64,000 bases of DNA from Lichenicoccus sp964247695 (GTDB taxonomy: Bacteria > Pseudomonadota > Alphaproteobacteria > Acetobacterales > Acetobacteraceae): assembly GCA_964247695.1 (NCBI GenBank), contig CAXTVI010000012.1:30632-94631 (forward strand), given 5' to 3'. The position numbers and the translations under genes are program-made. The notes beneath the pieces are model-generated. The model saw nothing but the letters and a program-made list of their open reading frames with translations, did no database searches and was not told where the DNA came from. Of the stretch, positions 8,230-17,899 are shown piece after piece (the stretch's first letter is position 1; the number at the start of each line of letters is the position of its first letter).

Positions 8230-9672
8230 ATGAACGAGCGCATGCTTGCGTCCATCGGCCGGCGGATGAGCGTGCCGGAGCTGGAGATGCTGCTGCTCGA
8301 GCGCATCGCGCGGCGGCGGCCGGCCTCCATCGTCCGCTTCAACGATGGCGAGGCCAAGCTGGTCGGCACCCCCGCCTTCTACGCGCAGAGCCAGCTCACC
8401 CGGATGCTGGAACGCTGGTTCCGCGACAACCGGCTGAGCCTCGGGCAACTGGAACGCCTGCGCACCGACCTTGCGGCTGCGATCCTGAATGCCGACGTGG
8501 TCGGCTGTCCCGATGCCGACTGGCCGGAGGAGTTCGCGCGGGCCAATGCGGTGCTGGCGTCCCTCGCAATAGGGCGTCCGCTCGCCACCGTGCTGGTGAA
8601 CTTTCCGCAGGTGATGATCCTGGACGGGTTCCTGCAGAAGACGCTGACCGGCATCGACTTCCTGGGACTGGTGACTTCGCGCGACGTGCGCGGCGTGGTC
8701 CGGCACATGCTCGACCCGCGCCAGGTGGCATGGCATCGCGTGCCGGAGCAGGCGCTGTTCTGCTACCAGCCGCATTTGCCGCGGCACTTTCCGGAGCTGT
8801 TCGATTTCCTCTGTGCCTCGATCGAGGTGCCGTTCCAGGGAGCGGTGTTCCTGGTCGGCGCGGGACCGTGCGGAAAGATCTATTGCGACGTGATCAAGCG
8901 ACGCGGCGGGATCGCCATCGATATCGGCAGCGTGTTCGACGTCTGGGCCGGCCGGCTGACCCGGCCGGAGATGGATTTCACGCCGGTGCGCAGCTACTAT
9001 GAGCGTGTTGTCGCGGTGCCGTCGCCGCGCGACGACGATGTGCTGGCACTCGCCGAGATCCACCAGAACGACGGCGACCTCGGACGCGGCATCGACCTGC
9101 TGCGCATGGTGCTGCGGCTGCGGCCGGGCTCGGTGCCGCTGACGCTCAAATGCATCGAGTGCCTGCTGCTGGTCGGCGACCTGCCGTCGGCTAAGGGGCT
9201 ATTCGAGGCGCTTGCCCAGTCGGGGACACCGGGCACGGCTTTGTCGCGCGCCGCGGCCCGGCTGTTCCTGCAGCACGGGCACCCCATGGTGGCGAGCGAG
9301 ATCGTGGCGCAGGCATTGTACGTGGACCCGACCGACATCATGATGCTGCGCCTCGCGCTGACTTTGTTCGCCAGGTCGGACGTTGCCGTCGCGGCGCGGC
9401 TGCATGCCGACCTGGTGCTGGCCGCGATCGCGGCCCTGCAGGCGCAGCCGGACGACCACATGCTCTGCTTCGCCTTCGCGTGCTATCTCGGTGCCAGCGG
9501 CGATGTCGCGCAGGCGATACGCTGGGGCGAGCGCGCGCTCGGGCTGTTTCCGATCGAGATCGGATACTACCCGCCGGTGATCGACTGGCTGGGCTATGTC
9601 GGCCGCGGTCCGGAGGCGGCGACGCTGGCGCAGGCGATGGCGGCACTCGATGCTCCCGCGCAAGCCGCTTGA
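8230..9672 (+). CDS. GT-D fold glycosyltransferase with C-terminal repeat-like region
   Basis: This 480-residue protein has a domain at about residues 15-260 that resembles GT-D type (DUF1792-like) glycosyltransferases. PASIVRFNDGEAKLVG contains the DGE motif (39-41), and FLVGAGPCGKIYCDVIKRRGG followed by AIDIGSVFDVWAG fits the conserved sugar-nucleotide site and acceptor end. The C-terminal 200 residues are helical and alanine/leucine rich, with a TPR-like look (NDGDLGRGIDLLRMVLRLRP). I chose the ATG at 8230; a TTG at 8185 in frame is possible. It probably adds a sugar to a cell-surface glycan. There is no close partner gene, and the acceptor is unknown. Confidence 0.7.
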   Translation: MNERMLASIGRRMSVPELEMLLLERIARRRPASIVRFNDGEAKLVGTPAFYAQSQLTRMLERWFRDNRLSLGQLERLRTDLAAAILNADVVGCPDADWPEEFARANAVLASLAIGRPLATVLVNFPQVMILDGFLQKTLTGIDFLGLVTSRDVRGVVRHMLDPRQVAWHRVPEQALFCYQPHLPRHFPELFDFLCASIEVPFQGAVFLVGAGPCGKIYCDVIKRRGGIAIDIGSVFDVWAGRLTRPEMDFTPVRSYYERVVAVPSPRDDDVLALAEIHQNDGDLGRGIDLLRMVLRLRPGSVPLTLKCIECLLLVGDLPSAKGLFEALAQSGTPGTALSRAAARLFLQHGHPMVASEIVAQALYVDPTDIMMLRLALTLFARSDVAVAARLHADLVLAAIAALQAQPDDHMLCFAFACYLGASGDVAQAIRWGERALGLFPIEIGYYPPVIDWLGYVGRGPEAATLAQAMAALDAPAQAA

Positions 9673-9688
9673 GCTGACTACCCGATGC

Positions 9689-10423
9689 TCAACTTCCCGG
9701 AGGCTGCTCCAGCAGGCGCCAGGCTCCGCCGGCGAGGATCTCGGTCGGGCGGAAGCGCGCCTTGTAAGCCATCTTGCGGCTGTCGGCGACCCAGTAGCCG
9801 AGATAGACATAGGGCAGGTCGAGCAGGCGGGCGCGCTCGATCAGCCAGGTGATCGCGAAGCTGCCGAGCGAGCGGCTGGCGCGGTCGGCTGAGAAGAAGC
9901 TGTAGACGGCGGAGAGGCCGTCCCCGAGCCGGTCGGTCAGGCAGACCCCGATCAGGCTGTCGTCGGGCTCGCGGAACTCGACCAGGAAGGTCTCGATCGG
10001 GGTGTCCTCGATCATCGCGCGGTAGTCGTAGAAGCTCATGCCGGCCATGTCGCCGTCGCCGTGGCGCGCCTGCTGGTAGCGCTGGAACAGCGCGTACTGC
10101 TCGGTCGTGGCACGCGCCGGAACCTCGAAGCCCTCGACTCCGGCATTGCGCCGGATGATGCGCTTGAGCGTGCGGCCGGGCGTGAACAACGCAACCGGGA
10201 TGCGGATCGGCACGCACGCGTTGCAGGCCGGGCAGACCGGTGCGTAGGCGATGTTGTGGCTGCGCCTGAAGCCTGCGCGGGACAGCCGGTCATGCAGGTT
10301 CTCCGCATCCGGCCCGGTGATCTCGGTCACCACCTTGCGCTCGGTGCGGCCGGCAACATAAGGGCAGGGCAACGGTGCGGTCGTGTAGAAGAATTGCGGC
10401 CGTCGCGGCGCCGTGTAGGTCAT
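9689..10423 (-). CDS. bpt: Aspartate/glutamate leucyltransferase (N-end rule)
   Basis: This 244-residue protein belongs to the ATE1/Bpt aminoacyl-tRNA-protein transferases. The N-terminal part has the cysteine cluster CPACNAC (Cys64, Cys67, Cys70) and RSHNIAYAPVC. The C-terminal GNAT-like half has SFYDYRAMIEDTP, and YVYLGYWVADSRKMAYKARF is the strong family signature. In bacteria Bpt attaches leucine from Leu-tRNA to N-terminal Asp or Glu, marking proteins for ClpS-ClpAP degradation. It is third in a minus-strand series after hemB and the acylase gene, with a 72-base gap before it, so it may have its own start signal. Length and motifs are normal. Confidence 0.93.
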   Translation of the reverse strand: MTYTAPRRPQFFYTTAPLPCPYVAGRTERKVVTEITGPDAENLHDRLSRAGFRRSHNIAYAPVCPACNACVPIRIPVALFTPGRTLKRIIRRNAGVEGFEVPARATTEQYALFQRYQQARHGDGDMAGMSFYDYRAMIEDTPIETFLVEFREPDDSLIGVCLTDRLGDGLSAVYSFFSADRASRSLGSFAITWLIERARLLDLPYVYLGYWVADSRKMAYKARFRPTEILAGGAWRLLEQPPGS

Positions 10424-10495
10424 GCGGCAACCGGGATCATGCTCGGATTCGGCTCATGTGTCTGGCAAGACCTCGTCCACTTGTTGAACTCGAAC

Positions 10496-12886
10496 CTACG
10501 GAAGCAATGTCGCTGCAGCGGATATGGTGACGGGCCGCTCAGGGATCATCATGCTATCGCCACTCGCCCACCGGTGCATCAAATTCCACGCCCTGGCAGA
10601 CAGCCAGTTCCCGGATTGTCCGGGGGTCGCGATGTAACGGCTGCGCCGGGGGTCGGCGAGGTCGTAGACACCGCGATAGGCGGCGCCGTGGGTCGCGGTG
10701 AGGTCGCCGAGGCTGCCGTTGCCGGCCCGGAACAGGGTGGTGTCGTCGCCGGGGATCGCAATCGTGCGTCGCGCGACGCGGCCCGCCAGCGGCAGGGCAT
10801 GCAGGAAGGCATTCTCGAACACCGCCACGTGCGGGCCGGACCAGCGCCAGGTATGCGGGTTCTCGCCCTGGCTCGCCGCGATGGCGGCGGTCGCTTCGTC
10901 GAGGGCGCGCAGCAAGGCCCGGTCGCAGTCGGGGCATTCGGCGCGACCGACGTCCGAGAGCAGGAATGCAGTGAAATCCGGCCAGGGTCCGATAATTCCC
11001 TGGTCGATGCCGCCCTCGCGCAGCCGGTCGGCGACGAAGCGCTGCATCCAGGCATTGAAGATCAGCGGCTGCGGCGCCTCGGCCGACATGCGCCCGTCCC
11101 AGTCGGCGAGCAAGCCGAGCGCTGCGGCAGCCCGGCTGGTCGCGGGCGGCCGCAGGCGGCGCGCGAGCAGGCCCGGCAGCGTGGCGCTGGCAAAGGCGCT
11201 GGTGACGTCCGTCTGCATGCGCACGAAATCATCCACATCGTAGCGCGGCGATCGTTCGAGCAGGGCGCGGATGCGTCGGGCGCGCCAGTCGCCGGGCCAG
11301 TCGCGCCCCATGTCGATCGGGAACCCGGGCCCGGCGGTGCGCTCGTTGCCGTTCAGCAGGTGGCCGCTGGCGGAGCCCACGACGTGTGGCAGCGCCTCGC
11401 CGGAGGCGGCACCGATCCAGTCATGCGCGCCGTTCGCACCGTCGACGGGAAAGCTGCCGTCTCCTGCGCGGCGGAGCGGCACCATCCCGGTGGTGAACAG
11501 CGCGATCCGGCTGCGGTCGGCGACCAGCAGGTTCTGCACCGGGGCGGCACTCGTGGCGGCAGCCTGGCCTGCCTGGTCGATACCGGTCGCATTGTCGAGG
11601 GCGGCGAGTCCGGCGGCGATGTCCTGGTGCTCCGCCGTGGTCGGGGCGAGCGCCTCCATCGCGACCGCCAGCAGCCGGCCATGCGGGTCCGGCACCGCGT
11701 CGCTGATCACCGGCCCGTGCCGGGTCGCGCGTACCGTAATCACCACGTCCGGCCGGCCACGGACCCGGATGCGCTCGGTGCGGATCGTGAACGGGCGCGG
11801 GCCGTCCGGGGTCATGTAGCCGCCACCCGGCGCGGGATGCTCGATGAACAGGTCCTGGGTGTCGGCCTCGTTGCTGGTGAAGCTCCAGGCGATGTGGGTG
11901 TTCTGGCCGAGCACCAGGAACGGCGCGCCGGGGGCGGTGGCGCCGGTCAGCACGCCGCCGGGCCGGGAGATCCGGGCGAGGTACCATATGCCGGGGAAGC
12001 CGAGTGCCAGGTGCGGATCGCCGGCCAGCAGCGGGGCGCCGGTGGTGCTGTGGGCGCCGTCGACCGCCCACTCGTCGGAGGCCTCGCTGGGCAGGGTGTA
12101 GGCGGCCGGAAAGCGCGGCAGGCTCTTGTCGAGGTCCGAGGCGAGGCGGCGCAGCACCGGATCCGCCGTGGGCTGCTGCCATGACGCCTGCGGCGGCAAC
12201 GCCGACGCCTGCGCCGGCTGCAGGGCAAGCTGGCGCTGCAGGGGAATGTGGTCGGACGACGCCAGGCGCGCCAGCTCGGTGCGCCAGTTGCCGCCCAGCG
12301 TGAGCGCCATCAGCCGGCCCCAGAGGAGGCTGTCCACCGGCGTCCACGGCTCGGGTGCGCCGAGCAGCAGGAACTCGGGAGCGATGAAGCGGCCGCGCGC
12401 GGCAATCTCGGCATTGACGCCGCGCGCATAGGCGTCGAGCAGCGCCCGTGTGGTAGCAGGCAGCACCGTATAGGCGGCAGCGGCGCGTTCGCGCACGCCG
12501 AGCACCCGCATCATGCGGTCGATCGGCAGGCCGGCGGGCCCCGCGATCTCTGCGACGCGACCGGAGCCGACCCGGCGCATCAGCTCCATCTGGAACATGC
12601 GGTCGCGGGCGTGCAGGAAACCCAATGCCGCTGCCGCATCCTCGGCGGTGGCGGCGGTGATGTGCGGAATGCCGTAGCCGTCGAGACTGACGCTGACCGG
12701 ATGCGAGAGATCCGCGATGCGCAGGGTCTGGCTGGTCGGCGGCAATGTCCACCAGAACGCCGCCGCGGCACCGCACAGGAGCAGCAGCAGGAAGGCGGCG
12801 GCTGCGCCGCCGAGGCGGATCGCCAGTCTCAGGCGAGTCGCTCGGCGAGGTGAAGGATCGTCTTCAGGCGAGCCGCTCCGCGGCAT
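10496..12886 (-). CDS. Penicillin acylase family Ntn hydrolase
   Basis: This 796-residue protein has a membrane-spanning or signal segment at about 27-46 (AAAAFLLLLLCGAAAAF) and the two-chain layout of penicillin/acyl-homoserine-lactone acylases. The alpha region contains GIPHITAATAEDAAAALGFLHARDRMFQME. The beta chain probably starts at Ser270 in ASDEWAVDG, the nucleophile made by self-cleavage; the usual SNxW is SDEW here. It should cleave amide-linked acyl groups outside the cytoplasm, and substrates in this family range from beta-lactams to quorum-sensing lactones. The ATG at 12886 lies inside the end of hemB (23-base overlap), so the genes are co-transcribed. Confidence 0.85.
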   Translation of the reverse strand: MPRSGSPEDDPSPRRATRLRLAIRLGGAAAAFLLLLLCGAAAAFWWTLPPTSQTLRIADLSHPVSVSLDGYGIPHITAATAEDAAAALGFLHARDRMFQMELMRRVGSGRVAEIAGPAGLPIDRMMRVLGVRERAAAAYTVLPATTRALLDAYARGVNAEIAARGRFIAPEFLLLGAPEPWTPVDSLLWGRLMALTLGGNWRTELARLASSDHIPLQRQLALQPAQASALPPQASWQQPTADPVLRRLASDLDKSLPRFPAAYTLPSEASDEWAVDGAHSTTGAPLLAGDPHLALGFPGIWYLARISRPGGVLTGATAPGAPFLVLGQNTHIAWSFTSNEADTQDLFIEHPAPGGGYMTPDGPRPFTIRTERIRVRGRPDVVITVRATRHGPVISDAVPDPHGRLLAVAMEALAPTTAEHQDIAAGLAALDNATGIDQAGQAAATSAAPVQNLLVADRSRIALFTTGMVPLRRAGDGSFPVDGANGAHDWIGAASGEALPHVVGSASGHLLNGNERTAGPGFPIDMGRDWPGDWRARRIRALLERSPRYDVDDFVRMQTDVTSAFASATLPGLLARRLRPPATSRAAAALGLLADWDGRMSAEAPQPLIFNAWMQRFVADRLREGGIDQGIIGPWPDFTAFLLSDVGRAECPDCDRALLRALDEATAAIAASQGENPHTWRWSGPHVAVFENAFLHALPLAGRVARRTIAIPGDDTTLFRAGNGSLGDLTATHGAAYRGVYDLADPRRSRYIATPGQSGNWLSARAWNLMHRWASGDSMMIPERPVTISAAATLLP

Positions 12887-13871
12887 CAAGGGCGAAGTAG
12901 GTCAGCACGCCGTTGGCGCCGGCGCGCTTGAAGGCCAGCAGGCTCTCCATCATGGCGCGGTCGCGGTCGAGCCAGCCATGGCGCGCGGCGGCCATGATCA
13001 TCGCGTACTCGCCCGACACCTGGTAGGCGAAAGTCGGCACCGCGAAGCGGTCGCGCACCCTCCGGACGATGTCGAGATACGGCATGCCGGGCTTGACCAT
13101 CACCATGTCCGCGCCCTCGAGCAGGTCGAGCTCGACCTCGCGCAGCGCCTCGTCGCTGTTCGCCGGGTCCATCTGGTAGGTCTTCTTGTCGCCGCGCAGC
13201 AGGCCGCCGGAGCCGAGCGCGTCACGGAACGGGCCGTAGAAGGCGCTGGCATACTTGGCCGCATATGACATCAGGCGGGTGTGGATCAGGTTCTCGCCGT
13301 CGAGGGCGGACCGGATCGCGCCGATGCGGCCATCCATCATGTCCGAGGGGGCCAGGATGTCGATGCCGCTGTTCGCCTGGTTGAGCGCCTGCCGGACCAG
13401 CATGGCGACGGACTCGTCGTTGGCGACGTAGTCCTCACCTGACAAGGGGGCCTCGCGCAGGACACCGTCATGGCCGTGGCTGGTGTACGGGTCGAGCGCC
13501 ACGTCACCGATCAGGCCGATCTCGGGGAACTCCGCCTTCAGCAGCCGGGCGCTGCGGCAGATCAGGTTGTCCGGGTTGCCGCTCTCGGTGCCCTCGTCGT
13601 CGCGCAGCTCCAGCGGCGTCATCGGGAACAGCGCGATCGCCGGGATGCCGAGGCGGGCGGCCGGCGCCACATGCGCCGCCAGCCGGTCCAGCGTGACCCG
13701 CTTTACGCCCGGCATCGAGGACACCTCGGTCTCGGTGTCGCGTCCTTCGGTCACGAAGATCGGCCAGATCAGGTCGTCGACCGAAAGGCTGTTTTCGGCG
13801 ACCAGACGGCGGGTGAAGCCGTCATGCCGGTTGCGACGCAGGCGGGTGCTTGGATAGCGGCCGGCGGTCAT
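12864..13871 (-). CDS. hemB: Delta-aminolevulinic acid dehydratase (porphobilinogen synthase)
   Basis: This 335-residue cytoplasmic enzyme condenses two 5-aminolevulinate molecules to porphobilinogen in haem and corrin synthesis. The active-site lysines are Lys206 (SYAAKYASAFYGPFRD) and Lys260 (VMVKPGMPYLD). GDVALDPYTSHGHDG (122-136) carries aspartate and alanine where zinc-type enzymes have a cysteine triad, so this is a Mg/K-type HemB, common in alphaproteobacteria. It starts at ATG 13871, 16 bases downstream of the permease stop, and overlaps the acylase gene by 23 bases. Identification is firm. Confidence 0.96.
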   Translation of the reverse strand: MTAGRYPSTRLRRNRHDGFTRRLVAENSLSVDDLIWPIFVTEGRDTETEVSSMPGVKRVTLDRLAAHVAPAARLGIPAIALFPMTPLELRDDEGTESGNPDNLICRSARLLKAEFPEIGLIGDVALDPYTSHGHDGVLREAPLSGEDYVANDESVAMLVRQALNQANSGIDILAPSDMMDGRIGAIRSALDGENLIHTRLMSYAAKYASAFYGPFRDALGSGGLLRGDKKTYQMDPANSDEALREVELDLLEGADMVMVKPGMPYLDIVRRVRDRFAVPTFAYQVSGEYAMIMAAARHGWLDRDRAMMESLLAFKRAGANGVLTYFALDAAERLA

Positions 13872-13887
13872 GGGCGGGGGCGGCTCC

Positions 13888-15348
13888 CTACTGGTGGATG
13901 ATCCGGGCGTGCTGCCGGCTGTAGCTGAAATAGATCACGAAGCCGATGGCCAGCCAGACGAACAGCCGCACCCAGGTCAACCCGTCCAGCGACGCCATCA
14001 AGGCAAGGCAGGACAGGATGCCGAGCACCGGGATGATCGGGCCGCCTGCAACCCTGAAGGCGCGTGGCCGGTCCGGATCGCGCCGGCGCAGCACCAGCAC
14101 GCCGCCGCAGACGATGACAAAGGCGAGCAGGGTGCCGATCGAGGTCATGTGGCCAAGCTCGCTGATCGGCAGGAAGGCGCACAGCACGCCCGTCAGGCCC
14201 ATGAACAGCAGGTTGGAGCGCCAGGGGGTGCGCCAGGTCGGGTGGATGTCGGAGAAGAATGCCGGCAGCAGCCCGTCGCGCGACATCGCGTAGAAAACCC
14301 GGCTCTGGCCCAGCAGCAGCACCAGCATCACCGAGGTGAAGCCGCAGATGATGCCGAACTTCACCATCTCCTTGAGCCAGTGGTACGGCGTCATGTCGAT
14401 GGCGGTGGCGACCGGGGCCGCGTCGTTCAGCATCGCCTTGTAGTTCACCAGCCCGGTCAGCACGAACGAAAAGGCGACATAGGCCAGCGAGCACACCACC
14501 AGGCTGCCGAGGATGCCGATCGGCATGTCGCGCGACGGATTGCGGGTCTCCTGGGCCGCGGTGGAGACGGCATCGAAGCCGACATAGGCGAAGAAGATCG
14601 TTCCGGCGGCGCGCATGATGCCGGAATAGCCGAAATGCCCGAAGGTGCCGTCGTTCGGCGGGATGAACGGGGTGTAGTTGGCGGTGTTGATGTAGGGAAT
14701 GCCGAAGCCGATCACCGCGAGGATGACGGCGACCTTGATCACCACGATCACCGCGTTCACCTTCGCGCTTTCCGAGATGCCGCGCATCAGCAGCAGCGAG
14801 ATGGCGACGATCACGAACACCGCCGGCAGGTTGATCAGGCCGGCCGCGGTGCTGCCGTCTGCCAGCTTCACGCTCTCGAATGGCGAGGCAAGCAGGCGCG
14901 GCGGCAGGTAGAAGCCGAAGTCGCGCAGCAGCGAATTTACATAGCGCGACCAGCTCACCGCAACCGTCGCGGCACCGACCGCATATTCAAGCACCAGGTC
15001 CCAGCCGATGATCCAGGCGACCAGCTCGCCCAGCGTGGCGTAGGCGTAGGTATAGGCGCTGCCGGCGATCGGGATCATGCTGGACAGCTCGCTGTAGCAC
15101 AGCCCCGCGAAGCCGCAGCCGATGGCCGCGACCAGGTAGGAGATCACCACCGCGGGCCCGGCATTCTCCGAGGCCGCGATGCCGGTCAGCGAGAACAGCC
15201 CGGCGCCGATGGTGCAGCCGATGCCGAGCAGGACCAGGTTGACCGGCCCGAGCACCCGGCGCAGCGCGTGGCTGTCGTCGGTCGCCTGCAGGCTCTCGAT
15301 GGTTTTGCGTCGCCAGAGCGAGCCGTTGGTTGCGGTGGCCTGCGACAT
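13888..15348 (-). CDS. APC family amino acid permease (cationic amino acid transporter type)
   Basis: This 486-residue inner-membrane permease has about twelve hydrophobic helices. Helix 1 contains the unwound glycine motif GIGCTIGAGLFSLTG and helix 3 the CYSELSSMIPIAGSAYTYAYATLGE block, which are typical of the amino acid-polyamine-organocation CAT subgroup (YfnA/CtrA-like). The ATG at 15348 has a good ribosome site (GGGGAGAGAG) eight bases or so upstream, so I rejected the longer frame that starts at 15483. It is the first gene of the minus-strand series permease-hemB-acylase-bpt and is divergent from glyA. The amino acid carried is not certain. Confidence 0.87.
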   Translation of the reverse strand: MSQATATNGSLWRRKTIESLQATDDSHALRRVLGPVNLVLLGIGCTIGAGLFSLTGIAASENAGPAVVISYLVAAIGCGFAGLCYSELSSMIPIAGSAYTYAYATLGELVAWIIGWDLVLEYAVGAATVAVSWSRYVNSLLRDFGFYLPPRLLASPFESVKLADGSTAAGLINLPAVFVIVAISLLLMRGISESAKVNAVIVVIKVAVILAVIGFGIPYINTANYTPFIPPNDGTFGHFGYSGIMRAAGTIFFAYVGFDAVSTAAQETRNPSRDMPIGILGSLVVCSLAYVAFSFVLTGLVNYKAMLNDAAPVATAIDMTPYHWLKEMVKFGIICGFTSVMLVLLLGQSRVFYAMSRDGLLPAFFSDIHPTWRTPWRSNLLFMGLTGVLCAFLPISELGHMTSIGTLLAFVIVCGGVLVLRRRDPDRPRAFRVAGGPIIPVLGILSCLALMASLDGLTWVRLFVWLAIGFVIYFSYSRQHARIIHQ

Positions 15349-15535
15349 TCGAGCTCTCTCCCCGGTCCGGGCCTTCTGGCGCCGGATTGCTTCGTTTCCC
15401 GCGCCTCGACGACCCGGCGGTTCCGCCGGCAGCCTTGCCGCGCTACGATGACGCTCCCAGTTGAACGCACTTGCACCGCGCATGCCAGCCCCTCGCCAGC
15501 CGAGGAGCAGCCTGCCGGCAGTCCGGAGCCGCCCG
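15349..15535. promoter_or_regulatory. Divergent intergenic region between permease and glyA
   Basis: These 187 bases separate two divergently transcribed genes and must hold both promoters, unless glyA starts further upstream. I see the strong ribosome site of the permease at its left edge. I do not see a convincing -35/-10 pair or a riboswitch-like fold. Confidence 0.4.
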
Positions 15536-16864
<1,329 letters not shown>

Positions 16865-16870
16865 GGGCGA

Positions 16871-17899
16871 TCAATCCGGCAGGAAGCGGGCCAGCCGCAT
16901 GGCGGTGTGCCCGCGGGTCGGGCGCAGGCTCGGCATGACCAGCAGGCAGTCGTCATACGGCGTATAGATCGGCAACGTGCCGTCATGCGCGATCAGCGTG
17001 CCCTGCCGTGCGATCACCTCGCCGCCGCGGAACGGGCGGACGAAACTGAAATTGCTGGTGGCGGCGGTCACCGCATGGGTCACCTCGGCGCAGCGTCCGG
17101 CCAGCGTCCCCGACGCATCGTCCGCCGGCCCGGGTTCCTCCTCGTTCGTGCCGGCGTCGCTCAGGCCGGTCTGGCGCAGCAGGGTCGCCGCCGCGATGCG
17201 CGCGGTGCGCACGGTCGCCTCTTCCCAGTGCGGGCCGGCCTCGACCAGGCAGGCAATGCGCGGATCGCGCTCGTCGGCGAAGCCCGCATAATCGATCAGG
17301 CGCGGCCCGCTGCTATGCCCGCGGTCCGCGACCACCAGTGCCGGCACGCCGATGCTGCGAGCCAGCCGACGGCCCTTCTGCGTCGGTCCACTGAGGATCA
17401 GCGCTTCGGACGGCCAAAGCATGGAGTGCAGGTCGAGCAGGATGTCGGCGCTGTCGATGATCGGCTGCACCGCGCGGGCCCGGGCGAGCTCGAGCGACTC
17501 GCGGCTGCTGGCCAGCACGCTGCGGTCCCAGAGCCGGTTCATGTCCTCCTCGACGAAGCGCGAGGCAGTCGGATGCCCCGGGTCGAAGCGCTCGAAGGCG
17601 GCAAGGTTGAGGAAGCCCAGGGTCAGCCTGCCCAGGAGCGGGCGGATGCGGCCGCGCAGCAGTTCGTCCAACGCGATTGCGCCGGCGATCTCGTTGCCGT
17701 GCATGAGGGCCGTGATGGCGACATGCGGCCCCGGACGGGAGGATTCGAAATGCATGAAGCCGGGCACGCCGCAATTGCCCGGCAGCCAGTCCGTGAGGTC
17801 CGGGGCGGCCAGCCTGACCTCGAAGCGCGGCAGGCCAGCCGCGGCCAGCCCGGCCGACACGATGCCAGGGAGCGGAAAGGGGGGCAGGTCGCCACTCAT
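16871..17899 (-). CDS. Succinylglutamate desuccinylase / aspartoacylase family hydrolase
   Basis: This 342-residue protein is a zinc hydrolase of the AstE/AspA (M14-like) group. MHGNE (66-70) provides His67 and Glu70, and DLHSM (156-160) provides His158, as the metal ligands. Such enzymes cleave N-acyl amino acids. Its ATG at 17899 overlaps a TGA at 17896-17898 that lies in frame with the tandem repeat tail of the ArgE-like gene upstream, giving an ATGA junction. The two deacylases are therefore probably one operon acting on N-acyl amino acids. The first repeat unit begins one base into the start codon region, so the upstream flank of this gene is itself the repeat. Confidence 0.8.
   Translation of the reverse strand: MSGDLPPFPLPGIVSAGLAAAGLPRFEVRLAAPDLTDWLPGNCGVPGFMHFESSRPGPHVAITALMHGNEIAGAIALDELLRGRIRPLLGRLTLGFLNLAAFERFDPGHPTASRFVEEDMNRLWDRSVLASSRESLELARARAVQPIIDSADILLDLHSMLWPSEALILSGPTQKGRRLARSIGVPALVVADRGHSSGPRLIDYAGFADERDPRIACLVEAGPHWEEATVRTARIAAATLLRQTGLSDAGTNEEEPGPADDASGTLAGRCAEVTHAVTAATSNFSFVRPFRGGEVIARQGTLIAHDGTLPIYTPYDDCLLVMPSLRPTRGHTAMRLARFLPD

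Noticed and set aside
5346..8369. Long minus-strand open frame opposite parC
   Set aside because: High-GC DNA gives long antisense frames. Only its first 408 bases (5346-5753) make a plausible protein; the rest is antisense to parC with no domain.
10061..12184. Long plus-strand open frame opposite the acylase and bpt genes
   Set aside because: Antisense to two genes with clear motifs; no recognisable domain.
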